This document shows, piece by piece, positions 46,251 through 58,700 of a stretch of 64,000 bases of DNA. Positions within the stretch are counted from its first letter, which is position 1, and the number at the start of each line of letters is the position of its first letter. The notes below the pieces were generated by a model. That model had not been told where the DNA came from, did no database searches, and saw only the letters and a list, made by a program, of their open reading frames with translations. This DNA comes from Phoronis australis (lineage: Eukaryota > Phoronida > Phoronidae): NCBI GenBank assembly GCA_002633005.1, contig NMRA01000053.1, positions 320,131 to 384,130 on the forward strand, read 5' to 3'. The translations under genes and the position numbers were made by a program.

Positions 46251-46388
46251 TTAGGCAGAGTGTCCCTATGGCTTGTGAGCTAATACTGATGTATTCTGTG
46301 TATTGCTTGATTACATGAAAGGTGCTGTGAACAGAGTACATGTACCTGTATAATGATTACACAACAAACAAATATAAATATATTTCAA

Positions 46389-46394
46389 TTTATT
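46389..46394 (-). terminator. Candidate polyadenylation signal, ERp44
   Basis: Minus-strand AATAAA about 200 bp from the convergent plus-strand signal. Coincides with the point beyond which the minus strand becomes T-rich. Confidence 0.3.
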
Positions 46395-49300
46395 TACATT
46401 TCTCTTCATTTAACCTAATGTACACGTATCACTTGTCCAACCCATGTTCAAATGTCCGTGTTATTTACAAGCATAGCAGTTGCATTACACGTTGTAAGAC
46501 CACCAAACCAACACAAAGAGACAGCGAGTTCAAATTCTACTGGGTTGTCTTTAGACAATTCCTCACACATCTAAACTCAGTGTTTTTTCGAATACGAAGA
46601 CTGCAGCAAGCGGTTCAAGGGAATTCCCGTAGATTGTACTGGTAAATATCTCAATGCCCAAATCTAATCACTCGGTTCCTCTTCATATTTGTATTCTAAA
46701 AACAGCCAAAATATGAAAATCACAAAATAAGCATATTACTCCTAACAAACGAGCATCGAAATTTCCCCTGAACAATTATCAACCATCAAACGATTTAAGA
46801 AATCCCCTCCAATTGATTTAAGTATCCAATATTAGACAAGTTTGCCAACTCCACCGAATTTAACATTTTCACACTCCACTTCTTAGCTTCAAAAGGATGT
46901 TTTTAAGGATGGAGAACCTTTTCTATCGTGGTACATGAGAGTTTAATTCACTCCTTGTGTTGTTCAGTAAACTGGTGTGTAATTTGTGCTCTTGCTTGAC
47001 AGTAAGAAGGACATGTGAAATGAAGGAAGCGAGACTTGTTCCAGGTATTTGGGAAAAGTCTCGCAGATGGTAAATCACAATGAAACGACTCATTAAGAAA
47101 TACTGAGCGAGCACAATAGTACACAGATGATGATGATGACAATTGGATGACAATAAATATATACAATGATGCTCGCTACAAGTTTGTATATAACACTATA
47201 TGTTCCTCACCTAACCAATATAGCCTGTTCACCTACACCTGGCATGTTTGCATAAAGTGTCGCCTATCAAGAGACAAATCAAGTTGCATCACAAATACAA
47301 GATGGCTCCAGTCTCCCATTTTGCTCGTTAATCACATCGCGTTTGCTCCAAATTATGTAACCAAACCAGCTTCTCCCTCTCTGAATGAGCTCAAAATTCA
47401 CCAGAGAGTCCATGTAGTCCCGTGGGACTTATCTAACAAACATTCCCCTAAAGGTGCAACTTTTTCAACCCATTCAAATAATAAAAATATCTTTTTCCAT
47501 AAGCACCATCTGGTGAATATCAAATCTCCCATTTACAATGGCCAACTCCTTTTATGCCTGATGGTGGTTTGTCTTCAGAATCACGGAAAGTGACCCTTCC
47601 TCATTCGTAAGTAAAATTAAACCTATCGACTGATTTCATGTACCACAGGACTTGGCTGTTCAGGAATCAACCAGTGGCTACTACACAGACCATTTCTTAA
47701 AACCAGCATAAAAAGAAAGCGTAAACCAATCGCGGAATAGGAATCCCATGCTCCCTAAATAACGAAGCTAATTAAGCTTAACAAATAGAACTATTTAAAA
47801 CAGACGATATATTTCAGATAAATTTCTTGGTCAAATAACTTCATGTAAATCAACGACGCCTCACCCATTTCAAACTAAAATTAACAGTTACGTAATATTT
47901 ACATTAATTCTCACAAGCATAGTCAATTTCGCAAAACAACAGTTTACATGTAAACTCTCCTAAAAATGCTTAACGGTGCGCATTGTCAAAATGGGCAAAC
48001 TTCTTGGTTAACCATGCTACGAGCACAAGAACTTTCAGTCAATTATGCCCATTGCTTAGCTCCTGTACGGTACCCTACTGTGAAGACAATTCCGTCATTT
48101 TCAATTTTACTGCTAGCGATGTCAAAAAATCTTCTGTATATTCTACCTCAATACGAAATCACTATTGAAAAGACACAACTTGTAATACAAACGACACTGG
48201 ATTTACACAGCGACTTTGACATGGTGTAAACTGACACAACCAATTGATGCCGAACAATTTGACAAAGCACAACTTGACATGGCACAAATGACTGCAGAAA
48301 TGAAATTTCACACGAAAACTTTAAACACTACTTTGGCACAAACCTGTTGTTTGGAGTCATTCACCTGTGTAAATGCAAACTGGCGTCAAGACAGAAGTGA
48401 TGATATTAAGTAAACTTGTGTTATATCGCGCATACGTGTGTTCTCAGTGGGTGCACAGTGACTTCCTGTACGTGTTCTCAGTGGGTGCACAGTGACTTCC
48501 TGTATGTGTTCCGAGTGGGTGCACAGTGACTCCTGTAATTTCCATGTTGCCACACATGTCATGTCAACGTGCACCGAGTCATAAGTTGTCATGTAAGTCC
48601 AGCATGAAACATGAATAACGACACAGAACAGTTAATCTTCCTAAAGCCTTGAGATTTAATTATAACTAGTCAGAGACATCTAAATTACAGTGCATACAGA
48701 GGCTACACAGCTGTAATCTATTTTGAGAGATATCAGTTAAGTGAATCTCCAGGCAACATCTACAGATTGCAATTCATTGTCACACAACAAAATTGAGACA
48801 AGGATGTCATATTACAAAACCATAGTGGCATAAATATAAACACTAACAATAACACCGTTTCAAGTCGATGCACCAAGCTGAAGTGCTTTTTACCCAGGTG
48901 TGCAATTTTCTAACATATTTTTAAAAATAGATAACTAATAAAAACTTTGATAGCAAACCCTAAGGTTGCTGAAAGCTCGCTACATATAACAATTTAGTGC
49001 ACAAAGCTCACAATGACTGAGCCGTAACTCTGATGGGTTCTTTTCAAACCAAGAATGTGTTCCAATATTTCTTACGTTTAAATACCATAACCCACATCAA
49101 TACTACAAAATGTGACCATAACCAAAGTAACATTACTTTACTAACGTGGCGTTTACAGGTGGGTGAATCGCAGAAGTTGTAAACACCTGTACTCTGCACA
49201 GGATGTAACAATCAATGAAGTGCTGCGTGTCGACTAATTCTATGCAAGAAATGTATCGAGACGTCAGCGCAGCTGATGCGTCTTATTCCTAACACAGAGT

Positions 49301-49583
49301 CAACGCTCATAGGATGACCAGTTTGATGGAAAATGAGGGCTGGTTGCTTGACAGTACATGCGGATCAGTAAGTGTACCATCTCTAACAAATACCTTTCAC
49401 ACAGGCCAGTGCGGCTCCAGTGGCTGTGCTGTTATCACTTACCATTGTGGAGCAACTTGAAGCTGCAACCACAGAGAACATTTCAACCCAACCACCCAAA
49501 CAAACCCCGGGCACCAAAGGTGGTGCTATTGCAGCTGCATAAAAATCAAGCATATTTCACCGTTTTCCTACACGCGAACGTTG
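46395..49583 (-). other. Inferred 3' UTR of ERp44
   Basis: No supported coding exon. A-rich on plus (T-rich on minus), like the ERp44 introns. Contains a three-copy 34-bp tandem repeat at 48435-48536. Short plus-strand open frames here, including 47147-47593, have no domain or splice support. Confidence 0.35.
48435..48536. repeat. 34-bp minisatellite, three copies, in inferred ERp44 3' UTR
   Basis: Unit contains GTTCTCAGTGGGTGCACAG and ACTTCCTGTA. Confidence 0.92.
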
Positions 49584-49742
49584 TTATAACTCATCGCGCA
49601 GTAGCGTGTATCTATTCCTAGACGGGGCGAGCTTTTTAAATGTTGACTCTGGTGGACTAGTGGGCTCCTTATCGGATGCTGGCTTGGTGTCGCTCTCATC
49701 AGTGTCCGGGGCGATAGGTATGTGCTCTTCCTTTGTCACTTT
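49584..49742 (-). CDS. ERP44: ERp44 last coding exon with RDEL
   Basis: Phase 0, 53 codons including stop TAA at 49584-49586, acceptor TCTCTTGTAG. Carries an acidic linker, SPPES and KKLAPS (as in human), then YTLLRDEL. RDEL is a KDEL-receptor retrieval signal. Confidence 0.93.
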   Translation of the reverse strand, partial: KVTKEEHIPIAPDTDESDTKPASDKEPTSPPESTFKKLAPSRNRYTLLRDEL

Positions 49743-52700
49743 CTACAAGAGAGAGCAGTACATTCGGACAACTTGGCTAATCAAACTGTCTTCAGATAAC
49801 TGAGAAGAAAGCCAATTGTAATGCCAAACACCAAAATACAACAATTTCCTGTTGAGAAATACAGTATGAGAGCAACACATGCAGATAGAAATTGCACAAA
49901 ATAAACACGACGAATTATATAAAGTTCACAGGAACCAGGTTGTGAGACAAAGAGAAAAGTATTACCCAGAAGAAAGTGGACTAAACATCAGTGTGGATTT
50001 GATCTCAGACTTGCATCGTATTAACGAGATATCAAACATCATCTGTTCAGCCCACAAATAATTGTATACCCCAATAAACAAAAGAAATCGAACCAGCATT
50101 AGTCATACAAATCAGTAATTAAGTTGTCAACCAGTGCAGCACACATCATAATAAACCATTGCCTACATTTTGCCTACATTTTCATGATCAAAATTGAATA
50201 CAAGCCCATTGCTTCAACAATATAACGTCCAGTAGTATCGCTGCATGAAAGGTGTTCAAAGTACTGGCCACCACAACTATGCACAATCGTAACCGCCTTT
50301 TCAGGTACAGTCTTACCCCCGTTTCATCAACTTTGATTTCCACCTGTTGCGGGGGTTTCGTTGTGGGAGGCGAGGGCCCCTCGTGGAACTCCTTGTGTAG
50401 CTTGCCAGAGTGCAGGTCATTGATGAACTCTTGGAGTATGCCAGGAGTTCTGTGAATGTAACCAAGATAATTAGAGAGAGGAGGGTTTTCACCAAGACAA
50501 GAATGTGAGGAATAACCATGGCATTCAACTACACAATGAGCACAACTTGGAGCTAACAGTAGAACATATCCCAAAAATCAAACATCTGTGACGGAACACT
50601 AGTTATGGTACATTTGTTGTTATGCTTATTTAGTTGTTATTGTTCATTTATCCGTATGCTAATGTCTTTGTTGCATCTCAGTGTGCCTTTGCTAAGTGGG
50701 TCATGCGTGCGTGACTGTATGTGTCGGACACTTCGTTAACGACAGGCTTCGGAGAAGGGTGTGTTTCCTTCTTTTCCATATACGGATCGAGCGTATGTAA
50801 TTTTGAACTGAACTGAAATGTATGTGAAAGGTGAAATACACAGTTTGGTGTTCCTTGGAGATTAGATTTGTAACACATCTTGTACCGATTGCACATCAAA
50901 AGAATATTCAAAATCATACTAATGCAAATGAAAACATTTTGCTGATGACTGCAATTAGTCAACGACATTCTAATGGCCTTAATATAATTCCCATGATATA
51001 GTGACAAGGTAAATGAAAAAATGTCTACGAGTCCACAATGCAACAGTTGATGTGGCTGAGACTTACTGTATGCCAGTCTTGACGTCGTGGGGGAACAAAT
51101 ACATGTGCCTGAAGCTATCTATGGCCAACACAGGCAGGTCTGACTGATGTTTGCCCAAATGATGGAGGGGATGAGAGAACTTGAGGCCGTCCGCTGTCAG
51201 GAAGTTGACGGAACCTGAAACGCAAGCCACAGAAAGTGCCATGGTAAGACAGAGAAAGACTACAAGGAAAACTTTTTAGGAGTTGTTATAGGATTGTGCT
51301 GTGATATCAAATGAGACTTGTGATCGTATTGACACCAAGCTGCATGACTGTTGACATGACACAGAATACAAAGGCTATGGAGGTGTTACTGAGCGACACA
51401 TTAACAAAAACAGAAGCCATGTAAAATTCCACAGAAACTATAAATTTTTTTATGACAAAGCCTTACAAAACTTTTTCTTTCCTCATTTTCTCTTCAATCT
51501 GGAAAGTGACCCTTGGTTTAAGTAATAGTACTTACTGGCTCACACCGGGCTCAAACAATACTCTGCAATTGCCAGAGCACAACAGCCCAGTGGACACAGC
51601 CAGCTCTAACACAAGAGAACAGATTGATTCACCATTACCACTACCCTATTCACGGCTCACTTTGTCCAATCAATAGTGCAGAGGTTCTGTAATGCTTCTA
51701 AGGGGTGACTAAGAGCTTATTTCTTGTCTTACGTGTGTATAATAGATAGTACCAGTAGGAGAGGATGTTTGACAAGACCGACCAATGCTCAATGTTCTGC
51801 AGCCTTTTGTTCCAGGATTTCGAATAACGTATACATTCCATAAGGACAAAGCTAAAACTAATTTGTGTTTCAAGTATCTGTTTTTGTTTCATAACACCGA
51901 AATAACCTCACAGCCTGCATTCTCAATTGATTTCCACCACTATACATGCAACACAATATTCTACCAGCTACCTGCAGATCTCAGATAACATAAACGTTGC
52001 CTCGAGCATCTGGCTGGCTGGTATTAATGGATGACTTGTTGGAGAATATAAATACTGACTAGTAGGACTAAATAAGCGAATGTTCACAATACAAGTTTTG
52101 AAATAGCTGGATGCACAAGACAAGCTTTTAAAAGAAATTAGGTTTCGTCACGGTTACGTAGGACCCTAGAAAAATTCCAAATTTGGCAAAATTCGAAACA
52201 TCATGTCTAAGAAATGGCCGATTTGATTCACGCGAAACTTTCAGGTACTATGGTTTATCTCTAAAACAGTGTTGGGAATTGTTTTTAAAGTGTTCCATTT
52301 TTGCATGAGGCAGACTTTTATGATTTTCATGAAAAAAATTGTATAAAATCAAAATATTTCATAAAACTGTAACAGCGTTTTTGAGATTTTACCCAGAGAA
52401 CATTTATATCATACCAAATTTGGTCCTATATAATTGATCCTGTTATTTTGTTGTGAACAAACTTTTCTTTTTTGCTAAATTTTACTAAAAAGGCACAGCC
52501 ACGCGAGCCTATTAATGGCAAACTGGTACTAAGTCAACAATCAAATTCTATAGAATTTCTGCTTTCAGAAAATATATACTTTTAATCTAGTATAGTCTCT
52601 ACAGTCTAGTGGTTACAAATGTGAGGGTGACGATGACAACAGTAGGCAAGCATAAACTATGCCAAACTGGGCATTTCCATCAGGAACCTTAGCCAAAGAC

Positions 52701-55700
52701 CATCACATATTACTAGTCACTCAACTTGAAAACTGACCAATAACACCGTCTTATCTGCTAAAGTTCATACCAAGCGCGCCATGCTACTGGTTAATTTTCA
52801 AGTTCCCAGTAAAGTCTCTTGGTATCTGGCCCTGCTTACGTGACAAGTTGTGACAAGTGAAGGTTGGACCTACTTTTCTCATTGATGACTTGTCTGGCCA
52901 CCTCAAGCTGGAATATTTTTGGTGTTTCTGTGTCGTCAGGATGGTGGAAGAGGATAAGGAAGGGTAGCCCCTCCTCGGTCAACTCCTGCAACAGCAGAGT
53001 CACAGGATTACAACAGCATTGCTGGAAAACAATCTACTAACACAGGATTACAGCAATACTGTTGGAATACAATCTATCAATACCAGAGTCACAGGATTAC
53101 AGCAATACTGTTGGAATACAATCTATCAATACCAGAGTCACAGGATTACTTGTTGGAAGTCAAACGAAGTGCCTGCAACGTACTGCTGCTGCTGAATGTA
53201 CATTCACTTTTCTACATTCAAGATTCAAGAGGAAGATGAATTAAAATTGTAATGTTGAGCTTTATTTCCCCATCGAGCTAATGTAGATGTCTTCAGGAAT
53301 GCTTGACCACTGCCCTACAGTCACTTTTATCAGCAGTAGGTGGCTTACCATGAGAAATAATAAACTCACAACATCTATGCAATTATAACTGTGCCTACTG
53401 GAAATCATCATTTTCTTTGTCCTACCAGCATTTTGCACCTCATTAACCATCAATAAGTAACAATTCAACACAATATCAATAATTGTAATCTTTACAACAT
53501 TCTACCAACAGTAAAATAACACGTTTGTCAGCATTTCAAAACCAACACAAACTGTGCTGGTAGTATCGAGACTTCAAAAAAGAGCCCATTACACAACTGG
53601 AGACACAGTCATTAAAAGTAGATACCCTACAAGAATGGTAAACAGACAGGAAGGGAGACTCGTACCACAGGAGAGACTAAACACTTCTGACCTATTGTGG
53701 CAAACGATTAGTCATAGAAATGATGTTGAGTATCTCGGCAACGAAGGCTGGCCTCCCAACAAGGACACAGGCCTATTCATCACAATAATTTGTTTACACT
53801 TTTAGTACCATGTTGATGTCTGTTGGGTAAAGACATCAAATTTATGATCTCACTGTCCCAGTATCAGCTCATGTGACTTTCCAAATAAGGAAGTCTACAG
53901 AGTCAGGAACTTGACTGTATATTAAAGTTGCATGAAGGGGACTGCACATTGGAGGCTGGAACGAGGCTAGCAGGATGGTCGACACCAGGGCAAGAACATC
54001 AGTGAGTTACCATCACAGGATTCATTCGTATTAACGAGATAATGAGCATCACGTTCTTCAGAGCACCTCTGGACATAAGATTAACAATGAATCAAACGGA
54101 GCACAAAGACACCCCTCATAACTCACCTCGGCATTTTCAAATGTGATCTCTCTCACGAGAGGGACACACTTGTCTGTCATCCACATGAGCAGAGAGTCAA
54201 ACTGTGATGGTTGGCCCATGTAGGCTACATCTTCGTGTAGTGTCTGGAAAATAAACACACCTTTTACACACTGAGTAACAGTTGTGACGCAAGACACTGG
54301 GCAATGGGAGACTTTCAGGAAGCAATGGCAGTTGATTACATGGGACCGATGACTCATATCGCCACCCAGCTGTACCAGACGTTATTTTTTCTTCACAGCG
54401 GACGGCATATGGGAACAGGTTGAAAAGAGCCTTACACAGCGTATGTCATTAGACGTGGTGTGTTTTAAACAAAAGTTATAAAGTGTCTACCCGTCCTCTA
54501 TAGGCCATTGGTATTTGGTCCCACGTCACCAGTCATCACATTGTCATTTGAAAGTCTTGAATATTGACAATTTTTTTATTTTCTTGCTGAAATGACTTGG
54601 AAAAGCTGCAAAGTTGGTGTTCAGGCCATATTTCTACCAAGACATCAAAAACACATCAGCTACTACTGCTAGTACAAACACTACAATGAACTAACCTTTG
54701 GAGGTCTGTATACAATTGAATCACCACTTTGCCTTTCCCTGGCCGACACATCACTGCAACAACAAAATTAAACTATCTATTGTGGTAAACGATCACTTTT
54801 AAGGTTAGAGTGCAAACCTGACTAACTCAATCGTCTTTCCCAAAACAAATGGTACATGCAGCAGCTCAGCCGGAAATCAACATACCAATACCCTAAATAT
54901 CATTCACTTAACTTATTTCTTCACCGTATTTGAGATCTACCACCTACGAACATAAAGGAGCAATATATATACATAGATAGACTTGTGCAAAACAATTCAG
55001 TACCCACCATCAACAGATCAATTTATTTACAATTAGGACATCATTCATTGACAACCAATTCATCCTTAAGGTCATCTTATACTACTGTTCTGCACAATGG
55101 GTTGTACTAAAATAAGCATGTGAAACACTAATCAATTACAACTATCAGGATACCGGGGTGATCGCATGAAAATCACGTGTCCCTTTTCGTCCACCTTTTC
55201 TGTTTGGGTATCATATTCGGTCTCAATAATGATGCAGAGGAACAGTAAAACCTTTTGTCAATTCTGTCACTCTCCTTGAAATGTTACAATGTTACAAATT
55301 GGATACATGTCAAACTACATATGAAACTGTCAGAATGGATATCACGTGATAATATGGCCCTTGTCTACATAACAGAGCAATCTGAAACTCTCAGTGTTTC
55401 GTGCAAAACAAAATGGTTATCAAATTGCACTTCAACATTCATGAGAAACTAAGAAAAATAAATGTTAGTACTAGGTAGGACCATGAAACTTCTCAATACT
55501 GAGCCTTGAAATGAAGTAAATTTTAGTTTTCAGCAAGTAATGTGGAACACGTCATGGTTAAGAACAATTCACTTTTAAACGACTCTAATTTCATTCTACA
55601 ATTTATGCTATATTAATCTATTTACTTGTTTTTTAAATGGAATAAACAACTATACAATTCAGATGAGCTTTCTTGCTTATTCAATGCTACACACCCAATA

Positions 55701-58700
55701 GCTAGATGAAAGGAACAGTCATCACGCAGGCGTCCAGCTGCCTTCTCAAAGTTCCTGAAGGCATCAGAGTCCCTCGTTGCAAAGTAGCCTATGATGATCC
55801 TTTGGTTTTCCTGTGGACGGAATCAATAATCACATACTAAGAACATACAACTCACTGTCTTAGCAACAGTAAGCACTAAGCCAGAAAAACAAATTTAGAA
55901 ACTGAACACGGTCTACTTACTTAACAAAGGTCAATTGTCAAAATTTATCGTTTTTAAAGAAACAAGCAAAAACATCAGCTCGAGTCGATCACATGGTGTA
56001 TTCGTATTAACGAGATATTCAACATCAATTGTTAGTGCTTGTTAACTTGACCTCATTATATTAAACACGGATAAGTTCATCAGTACCCCATTAACAGCCT
56101 TTGAGTTAATACTTTCTAAAATATTTTTTAAAACGAAATACTCAGTGTGGATATGATAATCACTGACAGAGTATCTAGCCCCATGCAAGCATCGGTGCTT
56201 AAATAACCTGGTCAACCGTAGAAAGTTTACAAGCCGAAATTGTACATCTTATGTGAATCAGCAGTAGTCAATATCTTAGAACCAAAGTAGGTGGCTGTAC
56301 ATACGTTGAGACTGTCAATTTCCTCCAGGTTCGGGTGCTCGTGGATAATCTCCTTCACCTGGTCACGAAGGAACGAGGCGATGGCTTGCGGTGATCTTTG
56401 ACCCCGGTACTCCTTCTTCTGCATCTCGCCGCCGCGGAACAGCTTTAACGTCGGGTACTTGTTTATGTGGAAACGCTGTGCGATGGACGCTGGCAAATGG
56501 GCAAGAAGGGTAAAAGTAAAGACACAGCTCCAGTAAATTATGGGATAAGCAAACTGTACTAAACAACATGTACATCTGTACATTTGACTGCATTGCACTA
56601 TGATTTTGTGCAATGCCAAGTCTATTTTCAGACTGGGTTGATACAAGACGAAATATCCGATATTTAATAAATATGCCGAAGGCCGAAATCTCCCATGTCC
56701 CAATCATCAGAATAAAAAATCACTTTCAGCTTGAATGATGTGTTTCTTGGTTTTCCAAACATGTGAACTGTTTGTGGTAAAAATTCTACAGACTGGAGAA
56801 TTTACCAAAGCTCACGTGTTGGGAAAAACCAAGAAAAACATAAGTAAATTTTTTGCTAATTTTAGAAATGGCTATGTGGCTGAATTGAATTTCGTGAATT
56901 CATATTAACAGGTAGATTTGTCGACACCATGGTAGACAAATGATCAAAGAATTATTGTCTGGGCAATAAATGCATAAAAAAGATAAACAAGTGATCAAAG
57001 AATTGTTTTGAATGTAATCGAAATTGTGCAGGACTTGAAAATGAATGCTTGAAATGCAGGACAAGGAAGCCCTTGCCTTGTAAAACTGTTCTTTGGATAA
57101 CCACCACCGGACTCAGGCTTAAAGGTTATGTAGTAAGGACCCTAGAAAAATGTAAATTCTCCCATAAATGTACATTCAATCTCTAACTCAATTTATCCTG
57201 TCACCGAACAAACATGGGACACACATGATAGCATACACTGGTGGCACATATTTCGCCCATCTAGCCCGATTTTTGCCGAACAATTTTGACTTCCGTCTGT
57301 TTACATCATTTGCAATTTAAGCGTGTTTGACGTGTGCTGACTGCTGTGGTGGCAAATGCACTGATTGTATGAAATAAATAAAACAATTGTGAATCAAAGT
57401 TAATGAATCAAAGAAAACTGTTAGTAATTTAAAGTTTGGAAGTCAGCACAAACTGTGAAACAAATTTAGGGGAATTATTGACTGACTTTTGATACTCGCA
57501 GTGGCGACTTCAGATTTTTCCCAAGACATCAAACACAATATGAGATCGCCAAATCGAGCGACAATAAAACTGTAACAGCGATTTTGAATATTCATCTTGA
57601 ATATTTGTATACAGGGTTTCTACTTTCACGTATTAGGGTAAATATGCAGACTTGTCATTAAAGATCTGAATAACCCCAATGATAATGTACCCTCATGACA
57701 CAGGACATTAACAAACTATGCAAGGCTGTTAATGGATATTTGATTACAATCAACAATAAAATATGTGATATACGTGGCAATGAGTCACAGGTGGCTATAA
57801 CCAAAATAAGCATAAATGAGTGATTCGTGACTAGAAACACAATTAACATTACAACAGACAACTTACTGTAATCCTAAATATTAGGAAAGACAGATTTAAA
57901 ATTTTAATACTTAACACCAAAAATGGTAATTTATTATACAATTATTCACCAATGCCACTGATTCTAAAACCCTACTCCAAGTATGACATTTGCTGAAGAC
58001 TGCTATCAATACTTAATGACAAATTGACCATTACCTTCGCGGTCACAATCCACGGAGGCCATGACAACTCTGCCCGACTCCTGAAAAGAAAATGGAATGA
58101 CGATTTCGGCACAAAATATTACCATCAGCAACCCATGCAAAATGAATATGACGAGTGAATTAGGGGGGGTGAGACATGTATATGTACATATTCCAAATAA
58201 TGTACAGTACAAGACAAAAGTAATCAGACAATATATAGTTTCCCTATTATGAAGGCTAGTTCTGTTAACAGCAAAAATGACTGGTATTGACAGCAAAATT
58301 CAAATTACGGAATGGCCTAGCCACCTTACTAACCATGCTGTTAATTGCCCTTAATTCTCAGTCATGAAGGAAGGCAACACAGACGAATTCAGCTTCGGAC
58401 AAGCCACCATGACGGCGAATTAAATGTCACTTTGCTTGAATACTTTCGATTTGTACTGTATGTGTGTTTGTACTTGTGTATAAGATTAATAAATATTAAA
58501 AAAATCCGCACATGCTGTTTTTTAATTCAAAGTTTCAGCGGTTGAAAAACTACATACCCAGACCTTCTTAGAAACAGTACATAGGTTTTTTAGAAAATTT
58601 TCAACTTAGTGCACAATACGTACAAAATGAAGAAGCTTTGTTAGTCATTTACATTTCAGGTAACCATAACCACCACTCATTTTGCTTAAATTGCTGACTT

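Noticed and set aside
47147-47593. 148-codon plus-strand open frame
   Set aside because: No recognisable domain; lies in the inferred ERp44 3' UTR and looks like chance.
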